Shown: positions 11,055-22,530 of the stretch, in pieces
Position numbering within the stretch: the first letter of the stretch is position 1
Layout: the number at the start of each line of letters is the position of its first letter
DNA from: Daldinia sp. FL1419
Taxonomy: Eukaryota; Ascomycota; Sordariomycetes; Xylariales; Hypoxylaceae
Reading direction: 5' to 3'
Assembly (NCBI GenBank): GCA_025201765.1
Contig: MU623398.1
Location: 124,001-188,000 of the forward strand
DNA length: 64,000 bases
Notes under the pieces: model-generated
What the model saw: only the letters and a program-made list of their open reading frames with translations
What the model was told of the DNA's origin: nothing
Databases searched by the model: none
Translations under genes and position numbers: made by a program

Positions 11055-12786
11055 AACAGCAAATAAATCCAGAAAACAGGCGGATATCATACCTTGCCCA
11101 GCAACCGTTGCTGCTTAACGAGTAACGCACCTTCTTTTCATTTCCCCTCGTCCCGCGATACATTCAGAACGGTTGAAGCGTGTCATTACAGCTCGATCTC
11201 TTTAACACCGCCCGTGCCATAGGTAACTTATCATCTTTACCCTATTCCATCCCCATAAAGATAGTCCCCTCGATGGTTCGTCGTCACAAAGGGGAATTTT
11301 CTATAGACTACCAAGCTAGGTAAGTAGTCTAGGTAGCCGTAAGTCTCCGATTTAGATCTAAGTGCTCATATAGTCTTGCTGCTTACTGGTCCCACGATAT
11401 TTTATACCCCCTCTCCAAACCAATTGGCTTTATGGGGGAATAGAAGGTCGGATCACCAACCAATACCCCTATTCGATGATCTCAATAAATCTGCTACCAG
11501 GCACCATTCACGATATCAAGTTACGTGCTATATGAGAAGGCAATAGGCCCAATATAATCGCAAAAGGCGTAGTGGTCGCCTCTTATTACCTACTTGTCGA
11601 TTATCTCCCAGTTTCTAAGACTCCTCCAGAAGATTTATTTCATTTAGGTACTTTCTTGCCGCGGTTCGTCATTTTCCTGTTCCTGGAAAGAACATTGTCA
11701 GTAAACAAAAGATGGATGTGCGGTCTTTTGAGCGAGTATTTCAGCAATTGTAGTCGCCCTTACTCTATCCCCTGGCAAGAAATCGTCTAAATCTAGGTAC
11801 CACTCGACACAATAACCCCACAATCTACATACTGGGTACCTATTAGTTACCTATATCATTTGGTATTTTCTGGACTTATCAAGACGTATGGACATTGTTA
11901 TGGACGAATCCTCATCACGAGATCGTGAAACAGTGCTTGGAAATGGGTTCAGAAATCAGATTTACGTATATCACCAGCACATACCTAATAAAAAGTGGTA
12001 GATTTTATATGAAAGTATAAATGTACATAAGATACCTACCCGAGCTAGGATAGGGGTAAAATGTTTAGATCATGCAGGGACCTCGTAAATGTAACTTTTA
12101 TATGCGCTAATACTGTCTGACCCAGAGACCTGGTCTAGTTGGCTCGAAACTTGCTCAGTCCGACTGCAGGTAGCCTCTAGTTCCTTTAGAGGCGACAGTT
12201 CCATAGTTGAGAGGGAGTCACCACGTCAATCTGTGTATGTACCTTACTAAGGTAGGTAGTTAGATGTACTACATTCGGACTGGGGATAGGTAGAGACACT
12301 ATAGTACATTTTTGATCTTGACATTGTATATGGATGTCTAGGTAGTATATATGTATGTAAGTACCTCACAATATATACCTACATATACATGGGGATTGAG
12401 TTAAGGTATGTACCGAATTATAAACTCTACGCATAGGTATACATTCCATGGTACCTACGTATAGAGGTATGTACACGTTTTGGATTGCGGGTTGTACCGG
12501 TTGCGCTGATTATCTCACGAGGCGACGGCGCTCCTGCCAGTCTACTAATCGTATTCTGTAGTAGGTGGTTGCCCTGATACAAGTGGTACCCGATAGTTTG
12601 GGTCATACCTTCCTCGGCCAAAGGAAACGACCAAATCTTGAAGGTCGACTAAATCTTTCCACTCGCATCGATTTCCACACTTCCTTCCTTCTAATTAAAC
12701 AACTTCGCTTATATTAACGCGAAGCATGCACACTTCCAAGCTTGATAACCCGTCTGATCTCAACCGTCAAGAAACCAATCGTCACG
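10815..12786. other. Intergenic between divergent genes
   Basis: Shared upstream region of the minus-strand gene ending at 10814 and the plus-strand gene starting at 12787. It contains an exact TACCTAGGTA palindrome (10937-10946), the G8/A50 run, and AT-rich sequence full of ACCTA/TAGGT motifs (about 12230-12450). Only short AT-rich open frames are present, with no supported gene. Confidence 0.5.
10996..11053. repeat. Homopolymer pair: 8 G followed by about 50 A
   Basis: The run is uninterrupted on the plus strand and lies about 180 bp upstream of the start at 10814. It could be a poly(dA:dT) promoter tract or the tail of a retroposed insertion. No target duplication was recognised. Confidence 0.8.
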
Positions 12787-13586
12787 ATGATGTTCATCGC
12801 TTTGATCACATTCGTCCTCGCGCTTGCCCACGAGGCATCCGCCCACTTCAAGATCACCTACCCGGCTTGGCGTGCTGACACCTTCAATGAAGCTCGCAAT
12901 TACTCCCAGTGGATCTATCCTTGTATGTACCCATATTCCCCTACGGGATTGATGTCTTGTTTATATATTCGAATCTAACGATCTCCAGGCGGTGGTGTCC
13001 CCGATGGCGTCGCCAACCGAACCGAGTGGCCCATCACCGACGGTGCTGTTCAGCTCACCCTTCATCATCCCTGGACCTATCTCTTCATCAACGTCGGCCT
13101 CGGTTCTGCCGTCACCGACTTCAACATGTCTTTCACGCCCGACTTGACAAACGTCACTGGCCAAGGCCAATTCTGCCTCCCGTCCCTCTCCGTTCCCATG
13201 AATGTAAGAGACGGTACCAACGCAACCATTCAAGTTGTCACCAGCGGCGATTCTGGTTCTGCTTTGTACAACGTAAGTAGCGTACTTATAAGCGCGGCAT
13301 CATTGCGGCGAGCGTGGATCTAAAGTGCGACTCCAAGCTAACAATGATCTAGTGCGCCGACATCGTCTTTCGGTCTTCCGCAAAAGTTCCGGCCGGCGCG
13401 TGCAAGAATGACACCGCTATGTCAGCAGTCGTCGTTGGCCATGCGTCGGAGGCGCCCTCGAACTCGTCAGCTCCGGCGGCCTGCCCGTCTTCTACCCACA
13501 GTTCGGCAACGGGAGTCGCCGTGGAAGGAGTTGCATTGGCTATTATGCTAGGTCTGGCCAGTGTCCTTGCCGCTGGGTTGATTTGA
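12787..13586 (+). CDS. X325 / BIM1-like copper-binding protein, GPI-anchored
   Basis: Exons 12787-12922, 12989-13272 and 13353-13586 join in frame to 217 aa. The first in-frame ATG (12787) starts a clear signal peptide (MMFIALITFVLALAHEASA), and cleavage would expose an N-terminal His (HFKITYPAWRADTF). This is the hallmark of LPMO-like X325 proteins, whose mature His1 helps bind copper. YPCGGVP follows across the first intron. The C-terminus is Ser/Ala-rich and ends in a hydrophobic stretch (VALAIMLGLASVLAAGL), as in GPI-anchored proteins. Characterised relatives (Bim1 of Cryptococcus; the plant-symbiont and pathogen X325 proteins) bind Cu(II) at the cell surface for copper uptake or handling and do not cleave polysaccharides. 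That function is transferred from the family. Likely location: plasma membrane or cell wall. Confidence 0.88.
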
Positions 13587-14245
13587 CGGAGCTTCTTCTC
13601 CAGGAAGTTGGGAGTCGGACGTGATACGACAGTGAGCTTGTGTAAGACTCTTACCCATGTAATTATTTAAAGTACCCCGGGCGTGAGGCTCGGAGAATGG
13701 GAGATAGGAAATAGCTACACCGATGTAATGTCACGTTAGCTCGCAAGTTGCGCGAGTACGATGAAACTAACGAAAAGGAGTGTTGCAACTTACTCTGTCT
13801 CGGTTTAATCTATGGTGACTGCAAACAACAGTCGATATCCGCCCCTACAACTGTTTCGACTGGCTAGTATAATCCCAATAGGTCGCAACAGTTTACTACG
13901 ACTCGAGCATTTCTATCAGACAGCGCCAACATCTGTGAAACGTTCCCCAGGACGGACCCGATCCCGTCAAATCAGACAGCATAATCGTTGGCTGAGACCT
14001 GAGATCGAAGTCCTCCAGTCGCACCAATTCTTTTTGTGAGAATTTTTGTTTATATATATTAGATTGAGTAAAGAGCGTAAAGCCAGATCGAACGTAATAA
14101 CGGAGTCATGCTTATCGCCGAAAAAAACTCTGGGTAAATCAAAATTGAGGGCGAAATGAGATAGTTTAAATCGGCTGATTCGCGATTGAGGGGTGAGCAG
14201 AAGAGTGACGGTTCTTGGTTTCTTTGTCTATTTGGGTTCGCCGGC
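13587..14245. other. Intergenic between convergent genes
   Basis: 3' flanks of the X325-like gene (plus) and the kinase (minus). Only a 75-codon open frame without features is present. Nothing else seen. Confidence 0.5.
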
Positions 14246-16102
14246 TCACTTACTCGAGGCTATATTCTCCTTCAGCAGCTCGTTCATTACCTTTTCCATA
14301 GTAATGCGTTGGTTCGGGTTAGGTGTTAGCATTTGTCGGACTAGGTACTCGACGCGATCGCGCTGGTTCAGACGGGCCTTGGCCTCGTTGACCTCTCCCA
14401 ACCACTGCTGCATCTGATGAACAGCCGACACGGCCCTGCTACCTGCATGAGCATGGTTATGCGGCAATGGGGGAGCTTTCCGGTTGAGGTCTGCAATCAT
14501 CCAGTACAGCTGCTTGGGGTGACCTTGCCGCCCCCGAGCGTCTGGGAAGGGGATCTTGCGTAAAACGTATAACATGGTGACACCTAGGGCCCATACGTCG
14601 GATTCGGGGCCACGTAGCTTCTGGCCGATAAACTCGGGGGGTACGTAGTAGGGCGTACCGCCATTAGTAGCCGGGTCGGTAGTGCGAGTCGACAAGCCAA
14701 AGTCACAGAGGACGGCACCGCGATCGCGCGAGTACAATATGTTAGCTGGTTTGATGTCGTTGTGAATCTTGCGCTTCTGATGCACGTAATGCAGGGCGCC
14801 GGCAATGTCGCGCAGGATGCGCACAGCATCGTGGCGACCGCCAACGAATAGATCGGTAGCGCCGTCGCGCCACACGCCCCGAGCTGCGAGGTCCTTGCCG
14901 TCTACGTGCTCCATGTACAGCGACAAGTACCGCGCATCGCCGCCGTAAAGCCGTACGATAGATTCGTGCCGCAGGTCTTCTTGGCTCTGATACTCGCGCA
15001 GCCAGATGTCCGCCTGGCGAATCACGTTGCGATGCGTCTCTTGCGGGCGGACATCCGAAGCGTTAGGATTGCGAGTCTTCAACACCTTAACCGTGATGAC
15101 TCCCTCCGAGACGTTGGAATGCTGCGCCGTGAATACCGACGACGCCCCTGTGGCGGCAATCTGATCTCGCTTTGTCAGTTGGTACTCGTCGAGCTCGCAT
15201 CCGCCGGGGATGGCGGCCGTCTCGTCCTTTTGGATCTCTAGGAGAGCGTGGCCGTTGGGTATGACAACCTCCTTCGTCCTACCCGCGTTGGGGAGAGGGA
15301 ACATTAGCTGCTTGTCTTCTGGACCCATAAAGATGATGACGCCGTCCTTCTCTTCGCCGTTTTCTTTACGGGCCTTCTTTTCGGCGACGGGACTATCCGG
15401 CTCGCCGTCGCTGGCGTCAGATAGGAAGGATCGCTTCCGGAAAGAATTTACGACGTCCGAGTTCGCGACTAGCGGCGAGTCGGCGCTATCGCGAGGAACT
15501 AAGCGCGATGCGGGACGCTTCTCTAGTATCCTAAAGTCGAGGACAGGAATAGTGTAAACGCTAATTCGCCAGGTACCCGGCGACAGGTCCTTGGTATTTC
15601 CCGGGACGATCTCTTGGTCAGAGTTTACGCCGGTGGCGGGGCCAGGTTGGGATGTCCTAGCGAGGACGATGGGCACGTCCGACTTGTTCCACAAAATTAA
15701 GCTATCGCTGACCGGATTATAGTACAGCTCGCACCATATCGGCGGCCGGCTCTCGTCGTCGGCTTGCGGTATTCTAATGGAAAAGTTGATATCTTTGGAG
15801 GTTTGAGTCACCGCTAGCACTTTGGACACAGGTTGGGAGGGGTCAGCCACCTCGGCGCGTAAGGCCAACCACTGGATGTTATCGTTTCCGGGGCTCACCG
15901 AACGGTTCCGCGTCAGCGGCCGCACCAAGATGCGGATGCCTTGCTTATGGTGGTCTTCCTCGACGACTAAGGCGTCTAAGGGTACGGTGTCTTGATGCGC
16001 ATCTTCGACCTCGTCGACTTGGACGCCTCCGAGGAGCCTTTCCTGCAGCTCTTCCGGAGTGAACGGCTCCGTCTTCTCCTCGGAGGGGAAGACTTCCGCC
16101 AT
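14246..16102 (-). CDS. Ser/Thr protein kinase with unusual N-terminal region
   Basis: A single exon; the ATG at 16102 gives 618 aa. An in-frame ATG at 16183 would add 27 basic residues and cannot be excluded. The kinase domain fills roughly the last 300 residues: Ala-Thr-rich glycine loop, lysine strand (ITVKVLKT), catalytic loop HNDIKPANILY, DFG (LCDFGLSTRT), activation segment GTPYYVPPE, and ESDVWALGVTML. The HRD arginine is Asn (HND), making it a non-RD kinase. The N-terminal third (from RILVRPLTRN to FRILEKRP) is beta-rich and could be an FHA-like or other sandwich fold, but I cannot confirm this. It is followed by a basic, nuclear-localisation-like patch (KKARKENGEEK). Fungal kinases of this build are common and mostly uncharacterised. 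Confidence 0.88.
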   Translation of the reverse strand: MAEVFPSEEKTEPFTPEELQERLLGGVQVDEVEDAHQDTVPLDALVVEEDHHKQGIRILVRPLTRNRSVSPGNDNIQWLALRAEVADPSQPVSKVLAVTQTSKDINFSIRIPQADDESRPPIWCELYYNPVSDSLILWNKSDVPIVLARTSQPGPATGVNSDQEIVPGNTKDLSPGTWRISVYTIPVLDFRILEKRPASRLVPRDSADSPLVANSDVVNSFRKRSFLSDASDGEPDSPVAEKKARKENGEEKDGVIIFMGPEDKQLMFPLPNAGRTKEVVIPNGHALLEIQKDETAAIPGGCELDEYQLTKRDQIAATGASSVFTAQHSNVSEGVITVKVLKTRNPNASDVRPQETHRNVIRQADIWLREYQSQEDLRHESIVRLYGGDARYLSLYMEHVDGKDLAARGVWRDGATDLFVGGRHDAVRILRDIAGALHYVHQKRKIHNDIKPANILYSRDRGAVLCDFGLSTRTTDPATNGGTPYYVPPEFIGQKLRGPESDVWALGVTMLYVLRKIPFPDARGRQGHPKQLYWMIADLNRKAPPLPHNHAHAGSRAVSAVHQMQQWLGEVNEAKARLNQRDRVEYLVRQMLTPNPNQRITMEKVMNELLKENIASSK

Positions 16103-16183
16103 CGTGAGATTTTGAAAAGGGATACGCCTAATAGAAAAGGAAAGGAAAGATTTGAGCTTAAATTTGGGTAGATACGATGGCAT

Positions 16184-18218
16184 AGACGGAACTGCTGTTT
16201 AGCTCACTTGCTGTTGGATATGTCGACGAAGAAAATAAGAAAAAAAAGAAATTCCGAGAGAAGACAAGCAACTCGACAATGGCACTCGGACAAGCTTCTC
16301 TGGGGACACTTAGAATAGACTGGGGTATCTATGCATGCTCGGGGAAGAGTACCCGTCAGGTGAACTGTCCTCAGGACCGGATGCCCTCAGTCAAAACTAC
16401 CTCAGGTAAGCCTGGGTAGACAGAGTCATAATGTCATTTTTGGGAAAGCTTTGGAAAGAAGTGAGATGCTGCGCGGCTGATCCCGTCCTTTTTGCTCTGG
16501 GGACTCTAGGGGACAGATCGGCTGCCTGGGGTCAGTCAACCTACCTAGGTTATCCTTCTAATCACGGAACTGAGCTATACCTGCCTGGGAAGACATGTCC
16601 TATTATTAATGCCCCTGCTACTAGATGCTAGTTCGCGTGGTAGGGCGTCCGGGAAGCCTTATATAAATAAGGCAAATGGCCTCAAGACGGTGGGGACCAT
16701 GCCAAAAGCGGGCAGCCTACCAACTTTCATACATAAGGAGCGAGAGGAGGAATAAACTTCTTGCAAGTTACGAATTGCTAGGGCTGAACGCTTGACACAC
16801 GGTACCGTATGACACCGTATTTAAATACAGTGAAGACGGTCGCGTTCTGCCGCATGAACGGTTCCAAATGACTATAGGAGTCACGGAGTTGACACTGTCT
16901 GTCTCATTCGCTCATTAGGGATATGAGGGGGAAGGTGGCTCAGATATGTCAAATGATTCGATGATAGGGCGAGAACGGAAGACGAAGAGGATTATCCGCT
17001 TCCTTTTGGCCCCCAATTCCCAAGCGTTCTAAATGACACCATAGGGGCTGAGCAATCCGAGCTGTCATAGCCATCATTCCACCGCCGACTAACGGACATA
17101 GCCCGCTTCAGAACTGGAAGTACCGCATCGTTTCGCCTAGTATTGGAAAGTCTATTGTATGTTCATTCTTCGCTCCCAAAATTCCATACCACTATCGTTT
17201 GAGTTATGCGTATGTGTTAGTTAATGGGTACAAATGAATTGTTGCTTCCAAATCTATGTTAAACGAGTGCCGTAGGAACAATTGCAAATACGATATAAGA
17301 AGAGAGTTAATCATGAAACTTCGTGATGGAAGATTACAAGGCCTTCGCCTCTCACTGCCGTCAGCGAAGAGACCAGGACGGAAAGAACTTAATAACTGGT
17401 AACTAGGAAAAAAAAGGATCCGAAAAGAAGGAAGATGAACCTTGAAGGACTCAATGATGTGGTCCGTGCATAACACATGTGTGTGTGGGTCCATGAGGTA
17501 AAAGTCTCCACCTGGATATTAACATATAATACTTGATTGGCCTAGTGTAATAGACTAAAAATTTCAAACTTCCTCTGATTGGCTTTTGCTCGCGGCGATG
17601 TGGCCAGTGTGGCCAATGTTATTGGAGCGCGATGTCCTTGTGGCCCCCATGAGGCCTGTAATTGGTATGATTGGCACCTCAGCTTGATGCCTTAGGCACT
17701 TAAGGCTCCCATTTCAACGATATGGTACCAAGCGAGTTCCCACTTTGTCCTTCTCACCGTCGCCCAGCTACGATTTCCAACAAAGAAACACAGCGGATCA
17801 AGCAAAGGCATGCAATAGTGAATATCTACACATCACAACAAAGCCCCCCTAACACATATAGAAATTGCTCCTTTGGTGCAAAACAACCCCAAACCTCCCC
17901 GAAACGTCAAAGAAGACAAATCTTAGTTTTTACTTCGCCAAAATGTATTCTATATCTCTTATTTAGATGGCTTCATTCACTTACAGCAGCCTTTACATCG
18001 TGACCCCGTTCCATGAACTTGTACTCATATCAAATATTCCCAATCCGTCAATAACCACCCTAATACTACCGGAATCGACTCCCTATACCACTTAGAATAC
18101 TGCCCACAGCAAATCGTCTACCCGGTCGAATTAAATTCCGACTCTTGATACCCATTTCCTTATCCGAGACCCTGCGGTCTTCGAAATATACACCCGATAA
18201 CGCACACTCTGCCAGAGG
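16184..18218. other. Intergenic, about 2 kb, no supported gene
   Basis: Upstream of the kinase (minus) and of the gene at 18219 (plus). Open frames at 16431-16631, 17204-17494 (minus) and 17722-18003 are short and featureless. A repeated short motif (GTGGCCA/TGGCC) at about 17598-17650 may be regulatory. Confidence 0.45.
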
Positions 18219-19253
18219 ATGGATGATCCCGGATGGACATGGCCTGCTTGGAAGTTTGGGATGAAGAGAGAAGAACTCTTCACCGGACTCCATAATCAAT
18301 ACAACACGATAGCCTTCTCGATCCAGGATCCCGAGGCCTTTCACCACGATGTCTACGAGATATCCAATACCGCGAGCACAGTCGATGAGTTCCACCGCAT
18401 GCTAGCTGACCGCAAGCAGCTTCGGCTGGACGAGCTGAACCAGAGCCTAGAGTCGGCCTCCGTCGAGATCATCGCCAACCCAAGCCTTATCGGTACTCAG
18501 CAGTGGCAGTATGCTCTTCAGCTCTTCCGTACCAGGTCCTTGGATTCCCTCGTAAGATATTTCGCGTCTTATCTCCCGGACGATCATCCCTGGTACCAAT
18601 CTACCGACGACCCGACGTCGAAACCGTTTTTTGACGATCCAGAGGATGACGTTCCTGTTATGACGCAAGAACCCCTGGCCATCGATACCGCTTCCAGCAT
18701 TCCGGCCAGCCATCTTCCTCCTTCTCCTCGGTCTCTCACGATGTGCTCGGATGACTCCGCGATATCGACCCCTGCGCGAACGCTCTCCTTCTCGGAACCC
18801 GAGACGGAGGCCATGGCGCTATCGGGGACGCTATCTCCTGGTTTCGACGACGAAACATCGCAGTCGGACGAACCTGACACTCCAACCACCTATGTGTCCG
18901 ACATGTCGGAGATAGGATTGCTTGAGTCTCAGTCGGAAGAAGAGGAGGAGGAGGAGTATGTTGCGGATGAGAGCAATCATGCACCTTTGGACCGCGACGT
19001 CCAGGGGACCGAAACGAACGAGTCAGAAATATCAACCTCTCGAAGCGAATGCCGCCCGGAATCGTACGTGAGTAGTGAGGCCGAAAAGATAGTGTCATCT
19101 AAGCATAGCCCGCTTCGTAGAGGTGTTCGTGGTGGAAGCCCAGGTCAGATCAGATCGCGACGGAGAAGTCCAGAGCTTGGACGGGTTCAAAAACCCTTAC
19201 CAGATCCCACAAGAGTCAGACCCAAGGGTCGAAGACGTTATTTAGGCAGTTGA
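18219..19253 (+). CDS. Hypothetical acidic protein, 344 aa
   Basis: A single exon from the ATG at 18219. The family is not recognised. Residues 1 to about 130 look folded (WTWPAWKFGMKREELFTGLH, DVYEISNTASTVDEFHRML, WQYALQLFRTRSLDSLVRYF). From about 135 it is Ser/Thr/Pro/acid-rich and probably disordered, with an EEEEEEE-type run near residue 240 and a short basic tail (IRSRRRSPELGR, RPKGRRRYLG). No signal peptide or membrane segment. The even GC content and the long clean frame support a real gene; any function is unknown. Confidence 0.72.
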   Translation: MDDPGWTWPAWKFGMKREELFTGLHNQYNTIAFSIQDPEAFHHDVYEISNTASTVDEFHRMLADRKQLRLDELNQSLESASVEIIANPSLIGTQQWQYALQLFRTRSLDSLVRYFASYLPDDHPWYQSTDDPTSKPFFDDPEDDVPVMTQEPLAIDTASSIPASHLPPSPRSLTMCSDDSAISTPARTLSFSEPETEAMALSGTLSPGFDDETSQSDEPDTPTTYVSDMSEIGLLESQSEEEEEEEYVADESNHAPLDRDVQGTETNESEISTSRSECRPESYVSSEAEKIVSSKHSPLRRGVRGGSPGQIRSRRRSPELGRVQKPLPDPTRVRPKGRRRYLGS

Positions 19254-20020
19254 TACTGCTACGAAACTGTATATATCCCTATGAACCCTTTGTACATACC
19301 CAACGCGTTAAGTTACTTTTTTACCATTGTACTCTTGGCATTTCATTTTCGGGGTGTGGTGATAGCTTCGATATTGTCCTGATTGCTAACTTGACCAACC
19401 TACGCGAATAACATCCCAGCTGGGATATAATATGATATATACCTATGAAAGCAGGGCTTTTCACACGCTATAATATCCTGATAATAAGGTATTCAATTCC
19501 ACTCTAATTGCTAATCGATCTTAGAAATAGAGATGTGGCAGAGTTGCTGCCATATGAACGACGCTATTCGCGGGTGCCTGTAGCAAGTGATGACACCCAC
19601 CACTGACCTAACGCGTAAGTGCCCGTTTTTCAACGCTCTTTCCCCCATCGCTTCATAATTACAGGGAGAACGGACACTAAAGATTCTCGTTTCTCGGGGG
19701 TACGGTACCTAATTCAAGGGTAGAAGTTCGATAAGAACTGTGGTGAGGTCATCGACTTTTATGTGTATGTGATCACGAATCATGAGGTGTAACAAGACTG
19801 GCAAAACGTACAATAGTTTGAATAGCGTAGGTCAAATGCCTACGTCTAATGTCTAATTTTCCACGATTGTCGACGTTCTTCCACTTATTGAAGTCCTATA
19901 CGTTGTGTACCAACAAAAGTGTCCGTTATCCCGGAAAACGCGTACTTCTTACAACAGGGCGTAATTATTCCGCCCGAGGCTGTGTAAATCATAACATTTT
20001 CGAGTAATACACAAAACAAG
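19254..20020. other. Intergenic
   Basis: 3' flank of the gene at 18219 and leader of the small gene at 20021. No ORF above about 60 codons apart from shadows. Nothing else seen. Confidence 0.5.
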
Positions 20021-20389
20021 ATGCCCGAGACACTGCGAGAAAAGGCAACAAAAAAGTTACAAGGTCCCGACGCCAACCCAAGCCAACTCGGCGACCCCAT
20101 CAGCGTCAAGGCAGAGCAGAGCGATACCGTGCCAACCGAAGGGGAAGAGGGCGCGGCCAAGGCTTCGCAATCGCCTTCTCACGAATCCAAACAGAGTAGG
20201 GAAAATGGCAAGGGTAATAATAAGGACGCAGGCAATGAGACGTTGAGAGAGAAAGCAGTCAAGAAACTCCAAGGACCTGATGCCAACCCAAGTCAGCTAG
20301 GCGATCCGATTAGTCTAAAAGCCGAGACGACCGACGATGCTCCCACCGAGGGGGAAGAGGGGGCTCGCAGGAAGGATTCGAAGCTATGA
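20021..20389 (+). CDS. Small hydrophilic protein with two near-identical 42-aa repeats
   Basis: 122 aa, single exon, ATG at 20021. Residues 3-44 and 73-114 are nearly the same module: it begins ETLREKA, continues KKLQGPDANPSQLGDPIS and ends PTEGEEGA. A Ser/Lys/Asn-rich linker of about 28 residues separates them. There are no Cys and no membrane segment, and the composition is strongly charged, as in disordered stress-type (LEA/Hsp12-like) proteins. That comparison rests on composition only. I know of single-module fungal proteins with similar wording but no function. The duplication looks internal to the gene. Confidence 0.75.
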   Translation: MPETLREKATKKLQGPDANPSQLGDPISVKAEQSDTVPTEGEEGAAKASQSPSHESKQSRENGKGNNKDAGNETLREKAVKKLQGPDANPSQLGDPISLKAETTDDAPTEGEEGARRKDSKL

Positions 20390-21149
20390 ATATTACCCAG
20401 GTAGACTTATTATTTCTAACGATATAATATTTCGTCTTGAATCGGTATACAATTTTATAGGTACCTAGTAAATATTGATATGTCAACGTGTTGCCTCTGT
20501 TTGTCTATGTGTTAGGTATTCGACGTACCTGGTAGATTACTCGCCAAGAAAAAGACTACTAATATCGTACTTGACCTTAATAAACACCAATGTTGATACG
20601 GTAAGCATGTCCTTTTTATTACCTAACAATATTGCGGCTTACGATTGAAGCTTTGGAATCATCCAAAATAAACCCGGTCCGGGAGTTGTGCGAGATGCCG
20701 ATCGACCGCAATCCGGTACTTGTAGATTTGTCATGATTCCAACGGACGAACGACATATGATAGATCCGAAATATATCGCTCCAATAGTAATCGATCAAAC
20801 CTAACTAACCTGCACGCAACGAGATGGCGCAATAGTTGTACAAGTACGTCATTCTTGACTTATACCACATTCGACATGCTTAAGCCGAATAAGTCGGGCT
20901 TTCGACCGCCGTTCCGCACCTCGAATAAAAGCCAAGTACCCACCTGCTATGGAATATCCGATACCTTAGGTACTTAGAATACCTAGGTTACCTAGGTATT
21001 TAACTACCTTTAGTCGAAAGAGCCCCCAAAACTTCTATATGAAAGAATAGATACCCTCAAGTTCGAATTGTATCAACCATTAAATATTCAGTCACACATC
21101 AGTTGCCCTTTCTAAAGAATCCAGCCCGTTCGTCGTTGGTATTGAAAAC
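20390..21149. other. Intergenic
   Basis: AT-rich; contains an exact TACCTAGGTA palindrome (20989-20998) directly beside a one-mismatch copy (20979-20988). No coding signal. Confidence 0.5.
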
Positions 21150-22293
21150 ATGTCTCAACCCGTAAGCACTCGCTACCCCAAATGAACTCCGTTCGCTATA
21201 CCCGAAGCTAGGTAACCACTAAGACTCAAGACCAAGATCGAGTACCAAAAGGATGGTCGCTTTACCAGACCTGCTAGCACATTCCGCGATTTCATTTCCG
21301 CAGACCCCAACTCGAAGTTTCCCGCCGAGAAAGGCCGATATGCTTTGTACATCTCCGGCGGTTGTCCGTGGGTATGTTTGTTCCGCATAATCTGTGTATA
21401 TCTAACCGTAGCTAACCTGATCTCGCAACGTCAAGGCGCACCGCACCAATATTGTGCGTTCGTTGAAGCATCTTGAAGATATTGTTGACCTTTACGTCTT
21501 GAGCGCCTCCATGAGCGACAAGGGCTGGTGGTTCGACGGTTCAAACGGTAGTCTTTCAAAAGACCCTCTATACGGCTTTACTTACTTGCGGGAGCTGTAC
21601 TTCAAAGTAGACCCCAATTTCAACGGCAGGTTTACCGTGCCTGTCCTATGGGACAAGAAAACTGAAACTATCGTCAACAACGAGTCCAGCGAGATCATCC
21701 GCATGTTGTATTCCGAGTTTGACGCTTTGATCCCAGAGGAATTCCGGGAGGCTAATAAACCCGGCCGTGGCCTATACCCGGAGCACTTGCGCAAGGAGAT
21801 TGATGATCTTAACGAATGGGTATACAACACAGTGAATAACGGTGTATACAAAAGCGGATTCGCCACCAAACAAGAGTCTTACGAAGAGAATGTGTACCCC
21901 TTATTTAAGTCTCTCGATAGACTCGAGGGTATCTTGGCCGGCCACGGCAAGCCTTTTCTCCTTGGTGATCAGCTTACGGAAGCAGACGTGCGCCTGTACC
22001 CAACCATAGTACGATTTGACACCGCTTATCACACAGTTTTCCTGTGCAATCTCAAGAGCATCCGCCACGACTACCCGCATCTTAACAGGTGGCTGCGCAG
22101 ACTGTACTGGGACGAGGACAGCAAGGTAACCGGCGGCGCCTTTCACAAGACCAGCGCTCCGTGGATCAACTTGTACGCTGAGGGATACGCGACCGCAAGG
22201 GCGAGGGTTACTAAGATTGAGGGCCCTATTATTGTTCCTAGGGGTCCGGCGGTGCCTGTCGAGCCCCTGGCCGAGAATGAGAAGATTTGGTGA
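21150..22293 (+). CDS. ECM4: Glutathione S-transferase, S-glutathionyl-hydroquinone reductase type (Ecm4/GTO)
   Basis: Exons 21150-21161, 21231-21371 and 21436-22293 join to 336 aa. Exon 1 encodes only MSQP; the acceptor at 21230 is the one that keeps phase. The active site is ISGGCPWAHRTNIVRSLK: the CPWAHR motif with catalytic Cys is diagnostic of glutathionyl-hydroquinone reductases (xi/omega-like GSTs), and the codons of CPW|AHR straddle intron 2. The N-terminal thioredoxin fold continues through FTVPVLWD and NNESSEIIRML; the all-alpha C-terminal domain includes LLGDQLTEADVRLYPTIVRFD. Family role: glutathione-dependent reduction of glutathionyl-quinones and dehydroascorbate in the cytosol or mitochondria. 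It looks intact. Confidence 0.93.
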
Positions 22294-22530
22294 TCGTACT
22301 CTCGATATCTTACACATCGGTAGGATGAAGGACGATAAAATAGGAACAGTCATTGGAGTATGCTTAATTTTCTTTACATACTAGGGCTCGTGGTTCTTAC
22401 CAGGTCCCATCACTTTAAATATTTTTATAGGGATACTATTTACACGCATATGCCATCATCTAAGAATGCGCCAGTGACATGGCCACTACATAGTGAGAGT
22501 CTGCCCTGCATAGACAGTATATTCTAATCA

